The notes: a model not told the origin generated them from the sequence alone. Shown: positions 22,110 to 33,182, numbered from the stretch's first letter. The stretch: 64,000 nt of DNA from Pascua guehoae (GCA_001600415.1 BCJX01000006.1:1275588-1339587); one strand, 5' to 3'. Numbers and translations are program-made.

Positions 22110-22745
22110 GGTGGGCTGAGCGGTGAAGTTGAAGGTGGATTGTGAGGTGTGTGTGAGAGAGATTTGGACAAAGAGTGAGAGGGGGGGACGCGAGGGCGGG
22201 CCGGGGGGGCCAGGCAAGAGGCTCGAGCATAGGCGAGCTTGAGACCTAGCTGCCACCTGCCCATTGCTGAGACGGGGAGCCCGCCTGCCGTGTGCTTGCC
22301 CATGCACGCCAGAGACAAGAGGCGTGAGATTATTTGTCGTCGCTGGAGGCTCGTGCGTACCCACCCGGTCAGACACCGAGACGACCCGCCCCGAGTGCCT
22401 CTGATGCCTCATGCCTCGTCCAAGCCCATTGTCTCGACGCCGCAGCCGTGGCTTACGACAACAACCCTATCCCTATCCACCGCACCCGATGTTCCTAAGC
22501 CGCGCAGAGACTCGACTCCTACTACAGCGGTCTTCCCGTACTCCACGTCTCTTCGAGTGACAACATTGCAACCAGCAGCTGTGCGGCACGCCCACCAAAT
22601 CCACCTCGACGAATGCAGAGCCACATATAGGGCACCAAGGGTGGTCATTGATAGGTTGCTTCTTCATGACGATCTGCTTTAAAACTATTCGCCAAGCCTC
22701 CCCCATGGGGCGCCACCGCCACCGCGGCCGCCTTCAAAACACGCC
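22110..22745. other. Intergenic region, no gene recognised
   Basis: This combines the promoter of COX8 and the 3' flank of the lectin-type gene. The first 100 bases are purine-rich on + (CT-rich in the COX8 sense direction). No other feature is seen. Confidence 0.35.
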
Positions 22746-24479
22746 TCAAACTGCAACAATGGCGAGCTCCTGCTCGTCAGCCTTGCGCCCACCGCCGACG
22801 CCCGACGCCGATGTGTCAGTCCACGCGCGGCCGGGGGTGGTCTCGACGAGCCGCTGGTCATTGCCGCTGAGAGCGAGTACGAGGCCGCTGTAGCGGTTGA
22901 CGAGGCGGAAGGTCCCACGTGGCGTGTTCCTGTCGTCGCGGTTCTGGAGGATCCACCACTGCTGCTTGACACCGGGCGTGGTCACGGTCTCTGCAGTGGG
23001 GGCGGTACCCCACGCACGGGATGTGACGCCGAGGACGCGCTTGGTCGCCGTGTGGGTGAGTGTGTATGCGCCGTCGCCCGTGGGCGCGAACGTCCACTTT
23101 GCGTCCGAGGAGGCACCGGAGGTGGGGGCGCTGTTGCTGTCGAGACCCAGGAAGCGTCCACCAGTGCTGATCGTGTACGTCTTGCTCGTGTCGATGGGGC
23201 GCGCGGGCGCGGTCGTGTTGATGGCAATGTCGACGTACTCGGAGCTCTTGCCCCCCGAGCACCCAAAGGAGCAGTAGGCGCGGAAGTAGTGCCCGACAAT
23301 CGAAGAGCTCGTCTTGCTCACCGGGTCCAGGAGCCAGCGGTACCACGATGCCGTGGTGTAGCTGCCCGTGTCGCCGATGAGCCACCACTTTTGCGTGGTG
23401 AGGTCGTCGGTAGCGTAGAACAGCTGGGGCGCCTTGCCGCTCTGGTCGACGGCTTGCGGCTCGCCGACCCAGAGGCCGAGGAAGGCGTTCCACGTCACGT
23501 CCATCACAAAGAGGGGCGACGTGGCTGGCATCTTGCCTGCGTCGATCTGGTCCTTTGCGGTGCCGGGAGTCGTGGGGCTGTACTCGTTCTCGGGAGGTGT
23601 GTAGCCCTGGCTGTTGGAGCCGTCGATGGGGACGAGGTTGCTCTCCTTGCCGCCAACACCAGGCTCATTCCACTCCCCCGCATAGTACTTGCGCCACGAG
23701 CCGACGGCGAGCTTGGATGACATTGGCGCGCGCGCGACGTGCGAGTAGAATGCGACCCAACTGCCACCATTGCCCTTGTTGACAATACGAGAGCCATACG
23801 TGACGTAAAAGTACCCCGACGCGACATCGACGGTCAATCGCGGGTCACCGTTGCCCCAGAAATACGTCTGCTGCGGGAACGCCTCGTTGTCGTCGCGCAC
23901 AGTGGGGTACTCGGACGTGAGGATGCGGTCGGTGATGGTCCACGTCTTGCCCTGGTCGGTAGAGATGGCGCGGTCAATGGCGTCAAAGTGCAGCCCGTCA
24001 CCGTACGGGCTCCCCGTGTACTCGTTGTGCACGAGGCCGATCCAGTCGCCCGTGTCGGGGTCGACCCACAGGCCGACCAGGTCGCAAAAGTTGGCCTGCG
24101 TATACTGCGACCCGGACCCGGCGGGGGGAAAGGTCGACTGTTTACCCGTGGGGCTATTGTTGCACCGCCACGTCGTGTTGCCGTTCGAGTCGAGTGGGTT
24201 GGACGGGTTGACATAGTTTGTCAACAGGGACGATTTGGTCGAGCTGTCCATGTTCTCGCCCGTGAAGAAGGACCAGGTGCGGCTGTCCTCGGCACCGTAC
24301 AGCGCGTGCGCCTGTTGGAAGTAGTACGTCCCATCCTTGTCAATGTAGCTGTACGCCGGCGAGTCGTCGGGGGTGGACCACTGTCCGATGCTGCCGACCT
24401 GAAGGTCGTAGGCCGAGGGCGAGACATCGGCGCTCGCCGTCGCCAAGAGGGCTGTAGCTGCGAGTAGTTGGAAAAGCAT
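22746..24479 (-). CDS. Secreted beta-propeller protein with ricin-type lectin domain
   Basis: Predicted extracellular protein of 577 aa, single exon. The ATG at 24479 is preferred over one 42 bases upstream because it puts the signal peptide (MLFQLLAATALLATASA) at the terminus. Residues about 20-430 contain repeated Trp/Gly/Asp blocks typical of five-bladed propellers of the GH43/GH32/sialidase type: IGQWSTPDDSPAYSYIDKDG, GLWVDPDTGDWIGLVHNEY, NGDPRLTVDVASGYFYVTYG, FLGLWVGEPQAVDQSG. Residues about 435-560 form a beta-trefoil carbohydrate-binding domain: KTYTISTGGRFLGLDSNS, KQQWWILQN and FRLVNRYSGLVLALSG. The enzymatic class is not determined; I cannot assign the catalytic acids with confidence. 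Three GAACGGGAAT sites lie about 450-500 bases upstream, linking it to the putative lactose regulon. Being intronless among intron-rich neighbours is unusual. Confidence 0.7.
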   Translation of the reverse strand: MLFQLLAATALLATASADVSPSAYDLQVGSIGQWSTPDDSPAYSYIDKDGTYYFQQAHALYGAEDSRTWSFFTGENMDSSTKSSLLTNYVNPSNPLDSNGNTTWRCNNSPTGKQSTFPPAGSGSQYTQANFCDLVGLWVDPDTGDWIGLVHNEYTGSPYGDGLHFDAIDRAISTDQGKTWTITDRILTSEYPTVRDDNEAFPQQTYFWGNGDPRLTVDVASGYFYVTYGSRIVNKGNGGSWVAFYSHVARAPMSSKLAVGSWRKYYAGEWNEPGVGGKESNLVPIDGSNSQGYTPPENEYSPTTPGTAKDQIDAGKMPATSPLFVMDVTWNAFLGLWVGEPQAVDQSGKAPQLFYATDDLTTQKWWLIGDTGSYTTASWYRWLLDPVSKTSSSIVGHYFRAYCSFGCSGGKSSEYVDIAINTTAPARPIDTSKTYTISTGGRFLGLDSNSAPTSGASSDAKWTFAPTGDGAYTLTHTATKRVLGVTSRAWGTAPTAETVTTPGVKQQWWILQNRDDRNTPRGTFRLVNRYSGLVLALSGNDQRLVETTPGRAWTDTSASGVGGGRKADEQELAIVAV

Positions 24480-25233
24480 GTCGCTCAGGGGTGAAGGTCC
24501 GTCTTGTGGCATCGACCTCATTTATCTATGGTACGGGCATGTTAACTTGTTGACCCAACTAATCCACACAAACGGCGTCTACACCGATGTTAGTCTTCTT
24601 AATATTCTTGCGTGCGCACTAGTGAGGAATGCTTGCCAATCGATCACAATAGATCAGGGTGCGAGTAGTTCGGAACCTTGATGTTGTGTGCTGAAACAAG
24701 CAAGACGACGCTCATATGCGCGTCGAGTGGTACAATTGTCTCGGTCCTGCCACAGTACATGTTCTGTCACCAGAACGAACAGAAGAGACGAGTGAGGTGT
24801 AATGACGCTCCGACCTGTGTGGGGCAGTGGTGCACCACGGGGCCATCGGCGACCCTGCCGTCTATGTGCAACCCACCCGCGCTCTTAGTGTCACTAGTGC
24901 CATTCTCCACAGCGCCTAGCCCATATTCCCGTTCGTTCAGTTCAGGATTCCCGTTCGCTATCACAAGATTCCCGTTCACGATAAGAAACATTGCCACTTC
25001 CCGAGGTGTCCACAACATCAACTTCGCCAACATGCCGCACCCCCCCGCTGCGGCGTCCGCATACCTGGAACGTGGGGTTTGAACACCGTGTGCGCTACCA
25101 GCTGACCCCGCACGCGACCGAGCATGCGGGTAGCAACGTACTCTAGACATGTAGCATTCGGCGATCTATGTTCCTATGTATTGGCCCCACAACCTCACAG
25201 GGTGCATTGCATCACTGGCATCGGCGCTGGCGC
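24480..25233. other. Intergenic region containing the second decamer cluster
   Basis: Between the start of the propeller/lectin gene and the 3' end of the next MFS gene. Apart from the three decamers at 24925-24977, no gene or repeat is seen. Confidence 0.4.
24925..24977 (-). promoter_or_regulatory. Three GAACGGGAAT decamers at two-turn spacing
   Basis: The reverse complement ATTCCCGTTC occurs at 24925-24934, 24947-24956 and 24968-24977, start-to-start spacing 22 and 21 bases, all exact and co-oriented. Spacing near two helical turns puts them on one face of the DNA. The nearest downstream start in their orientation is the propeller/lectin gene at 24479. Confidence 0.72.
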
Positions 25234-27213
25234 TCATCGCTTGGTAATGGGCCGCCTTGGGACAAACGCCCACGCAATCGTATAACCAGCAATCAAGGAC
25301 ACGGCTATCGGCTGGATTGCCCAGATGCCATACTGGGGCGGTCAGCGCGGCCACGGTGCACGTTACCCCACACATACCTTGTCCGAGATACCTCCCGTCA
25401 GGCTGCATTGTCAGCCAGATCATCGTGGCTTGCTTCGTTTCTACTCACAATGGTACAGCGGCAGCCCCCGCGCCGCCAGTACTTCCCATGAGGCCCATGA
25501 TGCCCCCGCGCAGTTCGTCGGGGAAGACTTCGGCGACGGCCATGAGCGCGTTGGGATACACGGGTCCCAGGAAGAAGCCGACAAAGGCGTAGCACACACC
25601 GTTGGCGATAAGCGATTTGCCAAACCAAATGGAGATTTCGAACGCAATTGCAATGAGTGAGCTGTCGTCAGTGTCTACTGTCCACAGCTCTCTACGGCAC
25701 CGTAACTCACTAGAGGTAGATGGACACCTGGTTGCCGATCAGACGCGTCACTGGGATGAGAGCAATGCGTCCCACGGTCATGCCTTGAATCAGCTCCTGG
25801 ACAAGCACAGTCAAACCCACCGCCCCAGAAACCCGTCACGGCGTAACCTGACGCCGCTGTGCCGCCTCGTTCGCGGATGAGGAAGGTAGTCTGCGGTGAG
25901 TGTGTTGACACGATAAACGACGAGGGCCTGTACTCACAAGCCATCCTCCAATGCTGACCTCGACTCCGACCTGGTCCTGTCAGATTGAAGCCCAACACTC
26001 AGAACTCACGTAGATGAAGCTAAACGCCAACATTGCCCATGCCGAGGGCATGGTGAAGATGCGCTTCATTTTTGCACCACTAGTTGACTCCCCCTGTGGT
26101 GGCGTCGTGGCGGCCTCAGGCGTCTCGCCAACGTCTAGTGGGGAGGGAGGGGTGCCAACGCGGCATACTTCGGCCTTCTCGATGCCACCCTGCTCGGCAG
26201 TGGCCTTGTCGTCGAGCACCGGGTCTGGCGTCTCCTCGGCGGCCTGGAGTTCTGTTGGAACCTCATCCACAGTCCCCACCAGCTGCTCCTCTGCCTTGCC
26301 CTCAAACGCAAAGAACATGATGCCAACAGTAAACAGTGCGATGCCGCTCGCGACAAAGAAGTAGCGGTACGCGTCGTGCACATGCTGCGCAAACGCGGTC
26401 GAGATGAACGGCGACACTGTGCCGCCGATACTGAACGCGGCCTGCACGAGGGACATTTTGGTGTGTGCGCCCGGTAACCGCGACACGAGATTGTTCACCT
26501 GCGCGTCTTGCAGACTCAGGCCGAACCCGTTGAATACGTAGGCCGCGAGGAAGACGCCATACGGGGCACCCGTACCACACATCAGGTAGCCGATTGCACA
26601 GGACAGCGCGCCCAATGGCGTCACCTTGGGTTGTGAGCTGGGAGATTGGGCACGGCGCCAAGATGTGGAGACGTACCAGTCCGAAACCAATACGGTCTGT
26701 GATCCAAACGTTTGAGAGGCCGCCGATGAGCGAGCCTACAAACATGGTCGAGTAGATTAGAGACACTGGTGTCAGACCTGCCACGCTCTACCCTCGTTGA
26801 AGCAAGAGAGGCGTACTGAGAAGGTAGTTGATCTGAACCGTTAGCAAACACGCAGTCTATGCACTCAAGCTCACATTATAGTATTCCTGGAGCGAGGGGA
26901 ACAGCGGCCCAGCTGATCCTTCGTTCCACCCACAAAGGATCATGCTCATCATCAGTGCGCCGCTGCGGTCAGTTTCGCACTGTGCGCGTAGATGGACGCA
27001 CGTAATGATATACAGTCTCGCCCTAGTCGGTGGCGGCTGGGGCCGCCTGAGACGAGCAAATATGTAGTGATGGTGGTGGACAGGCTCGGCCGTCTCTGGC
27101 GGAGTCGTTGCGGGCATGGCCGCAATGGCAGTCCCGTCAGTCGTCGGCGGTACGATGGGGAGCGTGCCCTCGCGCTCGCCCGTGGCGTCGACAGCATCAT
27201 GCTGGCGATCCAT
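25234..27213 (-). CDS. MFS transporter (Bsc6/FHS-like family)
   Basis: Membrane transporter of the MFS with about 12 helices. The start ATG is at 27213. An open but almost certainly spliced 39-nt intron at 26963-27001 restores the first helix YIITGALMMSMILCGWNEG. A 16-nt exon (26817-26832) supplies INYLL before MSLIYSTMFVGSLIGGLSN. Later exons encode FVFNGFGLSLQDAQVN-type helix 4, NLVSRLPGAHTKMSLVQAAFSIGGTVSP, an acidic central loop (about 26130-26300, rich in E, T and P) and C-terminal helices such as SLIANGVCYAFVGFFLGPVYPNALM. It ends RRPITKR. The early CGWNEGSAGPLFPSLQEYY motif is shared with fungal Bsc6-type transporters. Substrate unknown. It is divergent from the FAD monooxygenase, with 650 bases between, so the pair may share control. 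Confidence 0.78.
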
Positions 27214-27864
27214 GGGCTGGTTAGCGGGCGTCGCGCAGAGTAATGTTAGGTGGGAAGTGAGTGCATGGTTCTCTGCTCGGCGAGACGTAACGTGTTGTTA
27301 TAGTGCAAAATAATGAACGGGCCGAGGTGCGGATGTACCGCGCGGAGAGTGGGCTTGGCTTGCAGGAGGTGGTCATCGGTGTGGGCCGATCTCGGTGGGG
27401 GCCGCAGTGGGCCAAGAGTTATCGGCGACAGGCCGAGAGTGACTGGCCAAAGTGGCCGAGTTGTGCCTTGGCACAAGTATGGGCCGTTACGAGGCAGCGC
27501 GTGCAGCCTCCATTTGGGCCCCACATTTGGATGGTTCCGGTCCAAAAAGGTCATGTGCCTCGCCCAGGCATGCCAGAAATGCCTTCTGTTCAGTCATGTG
27601 CCAAGAAGACTACTCGCCAAGAAGCCAGACTTAGAAGAACCCAACAAAGCACAGACCGCTCAGTTATACAGCTAGGCAGCTGATATGCTGAATGCTGATA
27701 GCGATATGGGAAGCGGTATGGGATCCGTGATCTGCGGTCCACGATCCGCCGCCGCCACCCCAACAGCGAGCGCGGACTACAACAGATAGGAGTCACACCC
27801 CCATGTCCTCTCAACATGTCCATTCATCACTCGACGTGACGGGCACGACACCGACACCACAGCC
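27214..27864. other. Divergent promoter region
   Basis: Bidirectional spacer between the MFS transporter and the FAD monooxygenase. Short frames show no domain, and no clear TATA box or repeat is visible. Confidence 0.35.
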
Positions 27865-29070
27865 ATGACCAAGACTGTCCTCATCTCGGGCGCGAGCATT
27901 GCGGGTCCTGCGACGGCGCTGTGGCTTTCTCGCCTGGGCTACAACGTGACGGTCGTGGAACAGGCCCCCAAGCTGCGCGAGGGGGGCCAGGCGGTCGACT
28001 TCAAAGGCCGCACGCATCGGATGGTGCTGGAGCGCATGGGGGTGTGGGACGCCATCTGCGCGGCGCAGACGGGCAAGACGGACATGCACATGATTGACGG
28101 CAACGGGCAGACGAACGCAGTCATCCCGGGCGAGTTTGTCGGTGGCGACGTGGAAATCCTGCGCGGGGACCTGACGCAGATCCTGTACGACGCGACAAAG
28201 GACAGGTGTGAGTACGTCTTTGGCGACTCTGTGACGGCGCTGCGGGACACGGACCACGGTGTCGAGATCGAGTTCAAGCACGGGTCGCCCAAGACGTACG
28301 ACCTCGTCATCGGCGCCGACGGGACGCACTCTGCCATCCGCCGCCTGGCGTTTGGGCCCGAGGAGGACTATGTCGACAACACGGGCCACTACTATGCCGT
28401 GTGCGATGGCGACGTGGCGCCCGAGCTGGAGTTTAAGTTGCCCTCGGGGCGCAACTTGGCGTACGGGTACAACGAGCCCGGGCGCCTCGCGTTGCTCGGC
28501 GGCTCCAAGGCGCCCATGCTCTTTGTCTTCGCGGCCGACGCGCCAGACTATGACCGGCGCGACAGGGCGAGCCAGAAGGCCTTTCTCGCCAAACACTACA
28601 AGGACGCTGGGTGGAAGGTGCCCGAAATGGTCGAGGCCGCCATGGCCGCCGACGACTTTTACCTCGACTCGCTGTCCCGCTCGCACATGACCGAGTGGAC
28701 CCGCGGCCGTGTCGCCCTCGTCGGCGACGCCGGGTACGCCAACACCCTCGGCGGGTTCGGGACCGGCCTCGCCATGCTCGGCGCCTACGTCCTCGCCGGG
28801 GAACTGCATGTGGCCCAGGGCGACCACAAACGTGCGTTTGCAGAGTACGACAAGAAGATGTTTGGTCCCACCAAGATTGCCCGCCACGCCAGTGCGGGCC
28901 CGTTCCTCGCCCCGCCGTCGTGGTGGAGGATCCGTCTCCGTAACCACACGTTCTGGAACCCCGTCTTCAACTATCTCTTCCTCGTCCTCACCCGCATTTT
29001 GGCCACCGATGACAAAATCGTCGACTATGGGATGCCGGAGACCACGGGGACTGCGACGGCGGATGAGTAG
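27865..29070 (+). CDS. FAD-dependent aromatic-type monooxygenase
   Basis: Flavoprotein hydroxylase of the PHBH/UbiH/TetX-like group that uses NAD(P)H and O2. Single exon, 401 aa. The FAD-binding Rossmann motif is at the N-terminus (VLISGASIAGPATALWLSRL, then an acidic E in VTVVEQAP). The DG motif is DLVIGADGTHSAIR (about residue 150). The second FAD motif is GRVALVGDAGYANTLGGFGT (about 282-301). The C-terminal part (RIRLRNHTFWNPVFNYLFL) is amphipathic and may touch membrane. The segment TGLAMLGAYVLAGEL after the GD motif is normal. The organisation resembles bacterial enzymes that begin with the same ISGASIAGPA signature, and the gene has no introns. It is paired head to head with an MFS transporter; a substrate cannot be named. 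Confidence 0.85.
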   Translation: MTKTVLISGASIAGPATALWLSRLGYNVTVVEQAPKLREGGQAVDFKGRTHRMVLERMGVWDAICAAQTGKTDMHMIDGNGQTNAVIPGEFVGGDVEILRGDLTQILYDATKDRCEYVFGDSVTALRDTDHGVEIEFKHGSPKTYDLVIGADGTHSAIRRLAFGPEEDYVDNTGHYYAVCDGDVAPELEFKLPSGRNLAYGYNEPGRLALLGGSKAPMLFVFAADAPDYDRRDRASQKAFLAKHYKDAGWKVPEMVEAAMAADDFYLDSLSRSHMTEWTRGRVALVGDAGYANTLGGFGTGLAMLGAYVLAGELHVAQGDHKRAFAEYDKKMFGPTKIARHASAGPFLAPPSWWRIRLRNHTFWNPVFNYLFLVLTRILATDDKIVDYGMPETTGTATADE

Positions 29071-29706
29071 AGTCTGGAGGCTGAGTGAGTCGAAACGTGT
29101 CGCCTCCTACATGTTGGCTGACAGGGCGGCAAGGCTGGAAAGGCGCGTTCGACAAGCAAAGTTTTCGGTCTGAACAGAAAGGAACAGGTCATGCCAAACG
29201 GGAGAAGGGGAGGTTGTTGACATGTGAAGGTCTTTAATGTAACGTGGTATGCCCAGGCGAACAGCTGTTTGCCGTGGTCATAGGTGCCTGGTGTCTGTTC
29301 TGTACCTAAGCATGCATATATAGTCTATGATTGTGCAGAACCCAGCCCTTGGCTTGACTTGTCTCTCTCGCCCGTCTCCGAGGCAGAACCACTGCCTTTG
29401 CAATTTGCACCAAGTCGGTTGTCACCTGCCGTCTTGATACTATCGGCTTGTCTGACAATAGTGTACTCGCCACCTGGGGGTCTATCCAACCCCCTTTCAC
29501 CTGGGTTGGGAAGACTCGCTGGCCAACGCATTTGTGGATCTCATCAACATGTTAGTGAGGCTATGTGGAGAAGAGTCGACCAGAACTAGGTTAAGACGGA
29601 CGACGATGAGCTGCGCCTTCCAAAGGGTAGTGTGTCCAAGCACGGCAGCCCATGTCATCCTCATATTGTAGTGTGCGCTACTGGGTATGTGCACTCGCAA
29701 CACCGT
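29071..29706. other. Convergent intergenic region, no gene recognised
   Basis: This is the 3' flank of the monooxygenase and of the amidohydrolase. No ORF or repeat of note is seen. Confidence 0.35.
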
Positions 29707-31472
29707 TTACTCCCTGCGGAAGGTCCAGTTTCCGCCGAGCATGGTACCCTCGACCTGCATCTTGCGGAGCTCGTCGGCGTTGGACGCCAAGGGGTTGGTG
29801 GCGAGCACGACGAGGTCTGCACGGTCTCCCTCGACGACGTGGGTGCGCCCGTTCTGCGTGGATGCAGCGTAGGCAGTCTCGAGGTCGATGATCTGCTCTG
29901 CACAGAACGCCTGCTGTCCCACACCAGCGCGCGTAATAGCCGAGGCAATCTGCTCCCAGGGGCTGAGGACCGAGACGGGGCAGTCGCTGCCGAGCTTGAT
30001 CTCAATACCCGCGTCGACCATCGACTTGAAAGCGTACGCGCGGCCCTCGCGTCCGGGCCAGAATGCGTGGCAGAGCTCGCGGTCGTCGACGAGGTGGCGG
30101 GGCTGGATGGACGCGATGAGGCCCAGGCGCGCAAACGTGGCCAAGTCCTCAAAGTGCATGAGCTGCGCGTGCTCGATCGTGCTTCCGGGAAGAGGGACGT
30201 CGCCAGCGTCGGCGCTCCGCTTGATCACACGGAGACACTTGCGGTTGGCGTCGTCGCCAATCGCGTGGATGGCGAGGCGAAGACCGTTCTGCGTCGCCTT
30301 GGTGATCAGGCCGTACAGCTCCTCCTCTTCGTACACAAACAGTCCACGGTTCGTCGTGTTGGGATAACAGTCGTGGCAGAAGGCCGTCTGACTACCCAGT
30401 GACCCGTCCGTGATCGCCTTGAAGGGGCCAGTGACAATCAACCCGCGCGTGCCAGGAACAGCGTCGCCCGTCTTGAGTCCCGCCTTGATGGGGTCGTCGA
30501 GTTGGGGCGTGTAGAATGCAATGTGCACGCGGAGCTTGTCAAAGCCCTTTGCGCACCGCCGCTGCCACGACGGAATGTTGTGGGCCATCTCCATGTCGAC
30601 AATCTCTGTCACGCCGAGCGCTGCTGCACCCGCAGCCTCCTCGTAGACCCAGCGGTCCACAATGCCATTGTCCGCAACGGCCTGCAGCTTGATCCAGACT
30701 GCAAATGCGGGGCCCTCGACGAGCGTTCCATCAGGAACATCTGCTGGGCTGGTCCTGTCAGCGACGCCAAAGGGCTGCCCAGGGACATGTTGTGGGCTGG
30801 GCGAGAGTGAATGGTGGGCGCTAGTCGCCAGGGTTAAGCCCGCCTATCAGGACGCAGATAGCGAGGAACCTTCCATAGCGGCCATGACCCTTTGCCGGAA
30901 ACATGGGAAGAACAACGCACCTGTGGCCAGCAAACTCGAGTGCGGGCGTGTTGAGCACGCCACTGTGGTAGCCATTGTGGATGAGGACAATGGGCTTGGA
31001 CGACGAGATGGCGTCGAGCGCCTCACGGTTGAGATCGGCAGCGTCCGTCCACTCGCCCGTGCGCACGTTGACAGCGACAAACCGGCCACCCTCGTCGTAC
31101 CGCGGGTCGTCGACCGCCTTGCGCACGGCCGCAAGCACCTCGGCCGCCGACGTTGCGTCGTACAAGTTGAGCCGGCGCGACGCGAGCGAGTTCATGGTAA
31201 AGTGCGTGTGCCAGTCGATCAGACTCTGGCGTCGTGTCAGTACGCCAACGTCGTCACTAGTAGTCTGCACGCACGGGACTGAGCCACTTCTGTTCGAGGT
31301 CGACAACATCCGCACCGGACGGCGCGGTCGGGGCGGGCCCCTCGGTAACTGACCGCACGACGCCGTCCTCCACCAGCACGCTGTAGCTGCCCGCTGGGCG
31401 GCCGACGAGCTGCGCGTTGGTGAAGAGAGTAGGGCGTGAGGTGAGGGGCTGGTCCAGGTCTGTCTGGGTCAT
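29707..31472 (-). CDS. Amidohydrolase, YtcJ-like (amidohydrolase family 3)
   Basis: Metal-dependent hydrolase with an (alpha/beta)8 barrel. Three exons (31275-31472, 30921-31225, 29707-30796) give about 530 aa, the usual YtcJ length. The metal-binding HxH motif is in SLIDWHTHFTMNSL (about residue 68). Further barrel histidines are in LRLAIHAIGDDANRK and GSTIEHAQLMHFED, and the metal-binding aspartate is in IKLGSDCPVSVLSPW. The C-terminus EGDRADLVVLATNPLA is the standard end of the fold. Substrates in this family are cyclic amides, carbamates or N-acyl compounds; none can be chosen from sequence. The second intron (30797-30920, 124 nt) is longer than average. The ATG at 31472 is preferred; the frame is open further upstream to 31613, but that part has no conservation cue. 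Confidence 0.83.
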
Positions 31473-32086
31473 TTTAACTGAGTTAGGAGGAGGAGGATAA
31501 GTAGACAAAAGGCGACTTGCTTCTGCCGGAGGTGCTTCTTGTGCCGCTCGTGACTCTTGGCGTTCGGGGTGACTCGCCGATATCCGATATTCGGACAACT
31601 CGGCCATTTCCAAAATTACCCCCTGTCAGGTACTTGGGTGGAGGTGGGCTCATGTCCTCGAATCGAGGGCACTGAATGGACCGGGAAGCACGCACAATAA
31701 CACAACGGAGCATGCAGCGCGACAACAAGAATGGACTTGTCGAGCAGCGCTGGTAAAGTTGCCAGTTGAAGCTCGGTTGTTCCATCATTCGGTCAACACA
31801 CGGTGCGCACAGACCACACACACATACCCGGTATGGTACACGTCCCAGATGGATTTGCGTCCCATTGTCCGATTACGTCACACGCATCCCGATCACGCTT
31901 TAGCGTGCCTCGGCTCGATCGGCACGAATCCAGAATAGCACCCACCAGTCGTAGTGTGCCCAGCTCTTCTCAACTTCCAGCCTTAAACATGGATGCAACG
32001 CCAACGCATCTCTTTCTCATCATTAGCCTCGACTACTACTACTCTTCCTCCCATCTCTCGTTTCCAGTGCATCTCTGACATCCACC
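31473..32086. other. Divergent intergenic region, no gene recognised
   Basis: Promoter space between the amidohydrolase and the LURP-one-related gene. It is CT-rich just before 32087. No decamer or hairpin repeat is present. Confidence 0.35.
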
Positions 32087-32860
32087 ATGGGTCTCTTCTC
32101 GTCCAACAAGTTCCACGCCGTCTCGCCCAACCTCGGCGTCTTCCCCCAGTTCTGCCGCAACCAGCAGACCACGCTCGTCCTCAAGGAGCGCATCCTCTCG
32201 TGGACGGGTGACGACTTTTCCGTCCACGACCAGGATGGCAGGAAGGTCGTGACCTGCAAGGCCCACAAGCTGTCGACCCGTGATAGGAAGAGTGAGTAGT
32301 TTGTCGCTCGTGCCGCGTGGCATCAAGTGCCATGTCATGTTTGTGCCCAATGGCGCTGATGGCAGCCTTCACCGACCCCAACGGCAAGGTGCTCTTTACG
32401 CTGCGCAACAAGGTGATTACGATCCACCGCAAGTTTGTCGGCGAAGACGAGAGCGGCAAGGACCTCTTCACCATTGGCAAGAAGATGTCTTGTAAGTCTG
32501 GCGTCGGCGTCCCCCATAGTGCCTTCTGCCATTCCTCCTGACACACAAGTGACGACTGCAAAGGCCGAGGTCGAGTTTACCAACGCGGCCAACGGCAAGT
32601 CGGAGAAGCTGCACCTCTACGGCGACTGGGTCAAGGGCGGAGCCGACATCAAGTGGGACGACCAGACCATTGCCCACATCTCGCGCCACATCATGGGTGC
32701 CCGCGAGGTCATGGACGACAAGCAGACTGTGAGTGCAGAGAATGGGATGGGGTAGATGCTCATTCCACAGTACTACGTCACTGTTGCGCCCGGTGTCGAC
32801 CTCGCGCTCATTGCGGCCATCTGTATCAGCTTTGACGAGCTCGAGCACGACGACAATTAA
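32087..32860 (+). CDS. LURP-one-related (Tubby C-terminal-like) protein
   Basis: Small soluble beta-barrel protein of the LOR/DUF567 family, whose fold is like the phospholipid-binding Tubby and scramblase domain. Four exons (32087-32291, 32366-32491, 32550-32728, 32771-32860) give 199 aa, essentially one domain. Typical pieces are TTLVLKERILSWTGDDFSVHDQDG (strands 1-3), FTDPNGKVLFTLRNKVITIHRKF with the family's 'L.L..K.......' pattern, GDWVKGGADIKWDDQTIAHISR and the C-terminal hydrophobic helix YYVTVAPGVDLALIAAICISFDEL, which packs inside the barrel. The biological role in fungi is unknown. All splice joins keep the domain in frame. Confidence 0.82.
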
Positions 32861-33182
32861 GAGACGCAAAATACACAATAACATACATACACGACACTGT
32901 CATGATACAATACATTCACGGTGATGGAACGCCTGCTGAACACGCCGTTCCATGCACTGTGCGACCAATCAAGGCTAACTAGCTCGAAACTGATTAAACT
33001 ACGCAGCCCATGGACACAACCCTACTGGGTGATGCGATCTACTATGAACGCGGTCCGAGCCCAACCACAATGGCCATCGTCCTTTGGAGATCAATGCCAT
33101 TTAGATGTTTTCTATCTTGTCGTTTTCTATCTTTCTCGTCTGGCCTCGTAAAAAAACCAGGTTTATTACTATCCACTGCGGC
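32861..33182. other. Short convergent spacer, nothing recognised
   Basis: About 320 bases between the 3' ends of the LURP-one-related gene and the NCS1 permease, AT-richer than its surroundings. This is consistent with 3' UTRs. Confidence 0.35.

Noticed and set aside
23739..24467. Plus-strand ORF opposite the propeller/lectin gene
   Set aside because: Antisense frame without start context or domain; the minus-strand reading has a signal peptide and conserved blocks.
27811..28947. Long minus-strand ORF of 378 codons opposite the FAD monooxygenase
   Set aside because: Antisense shadow of a G+C-rich coding sequence; Arg/Val/Gly-rich with no domain.
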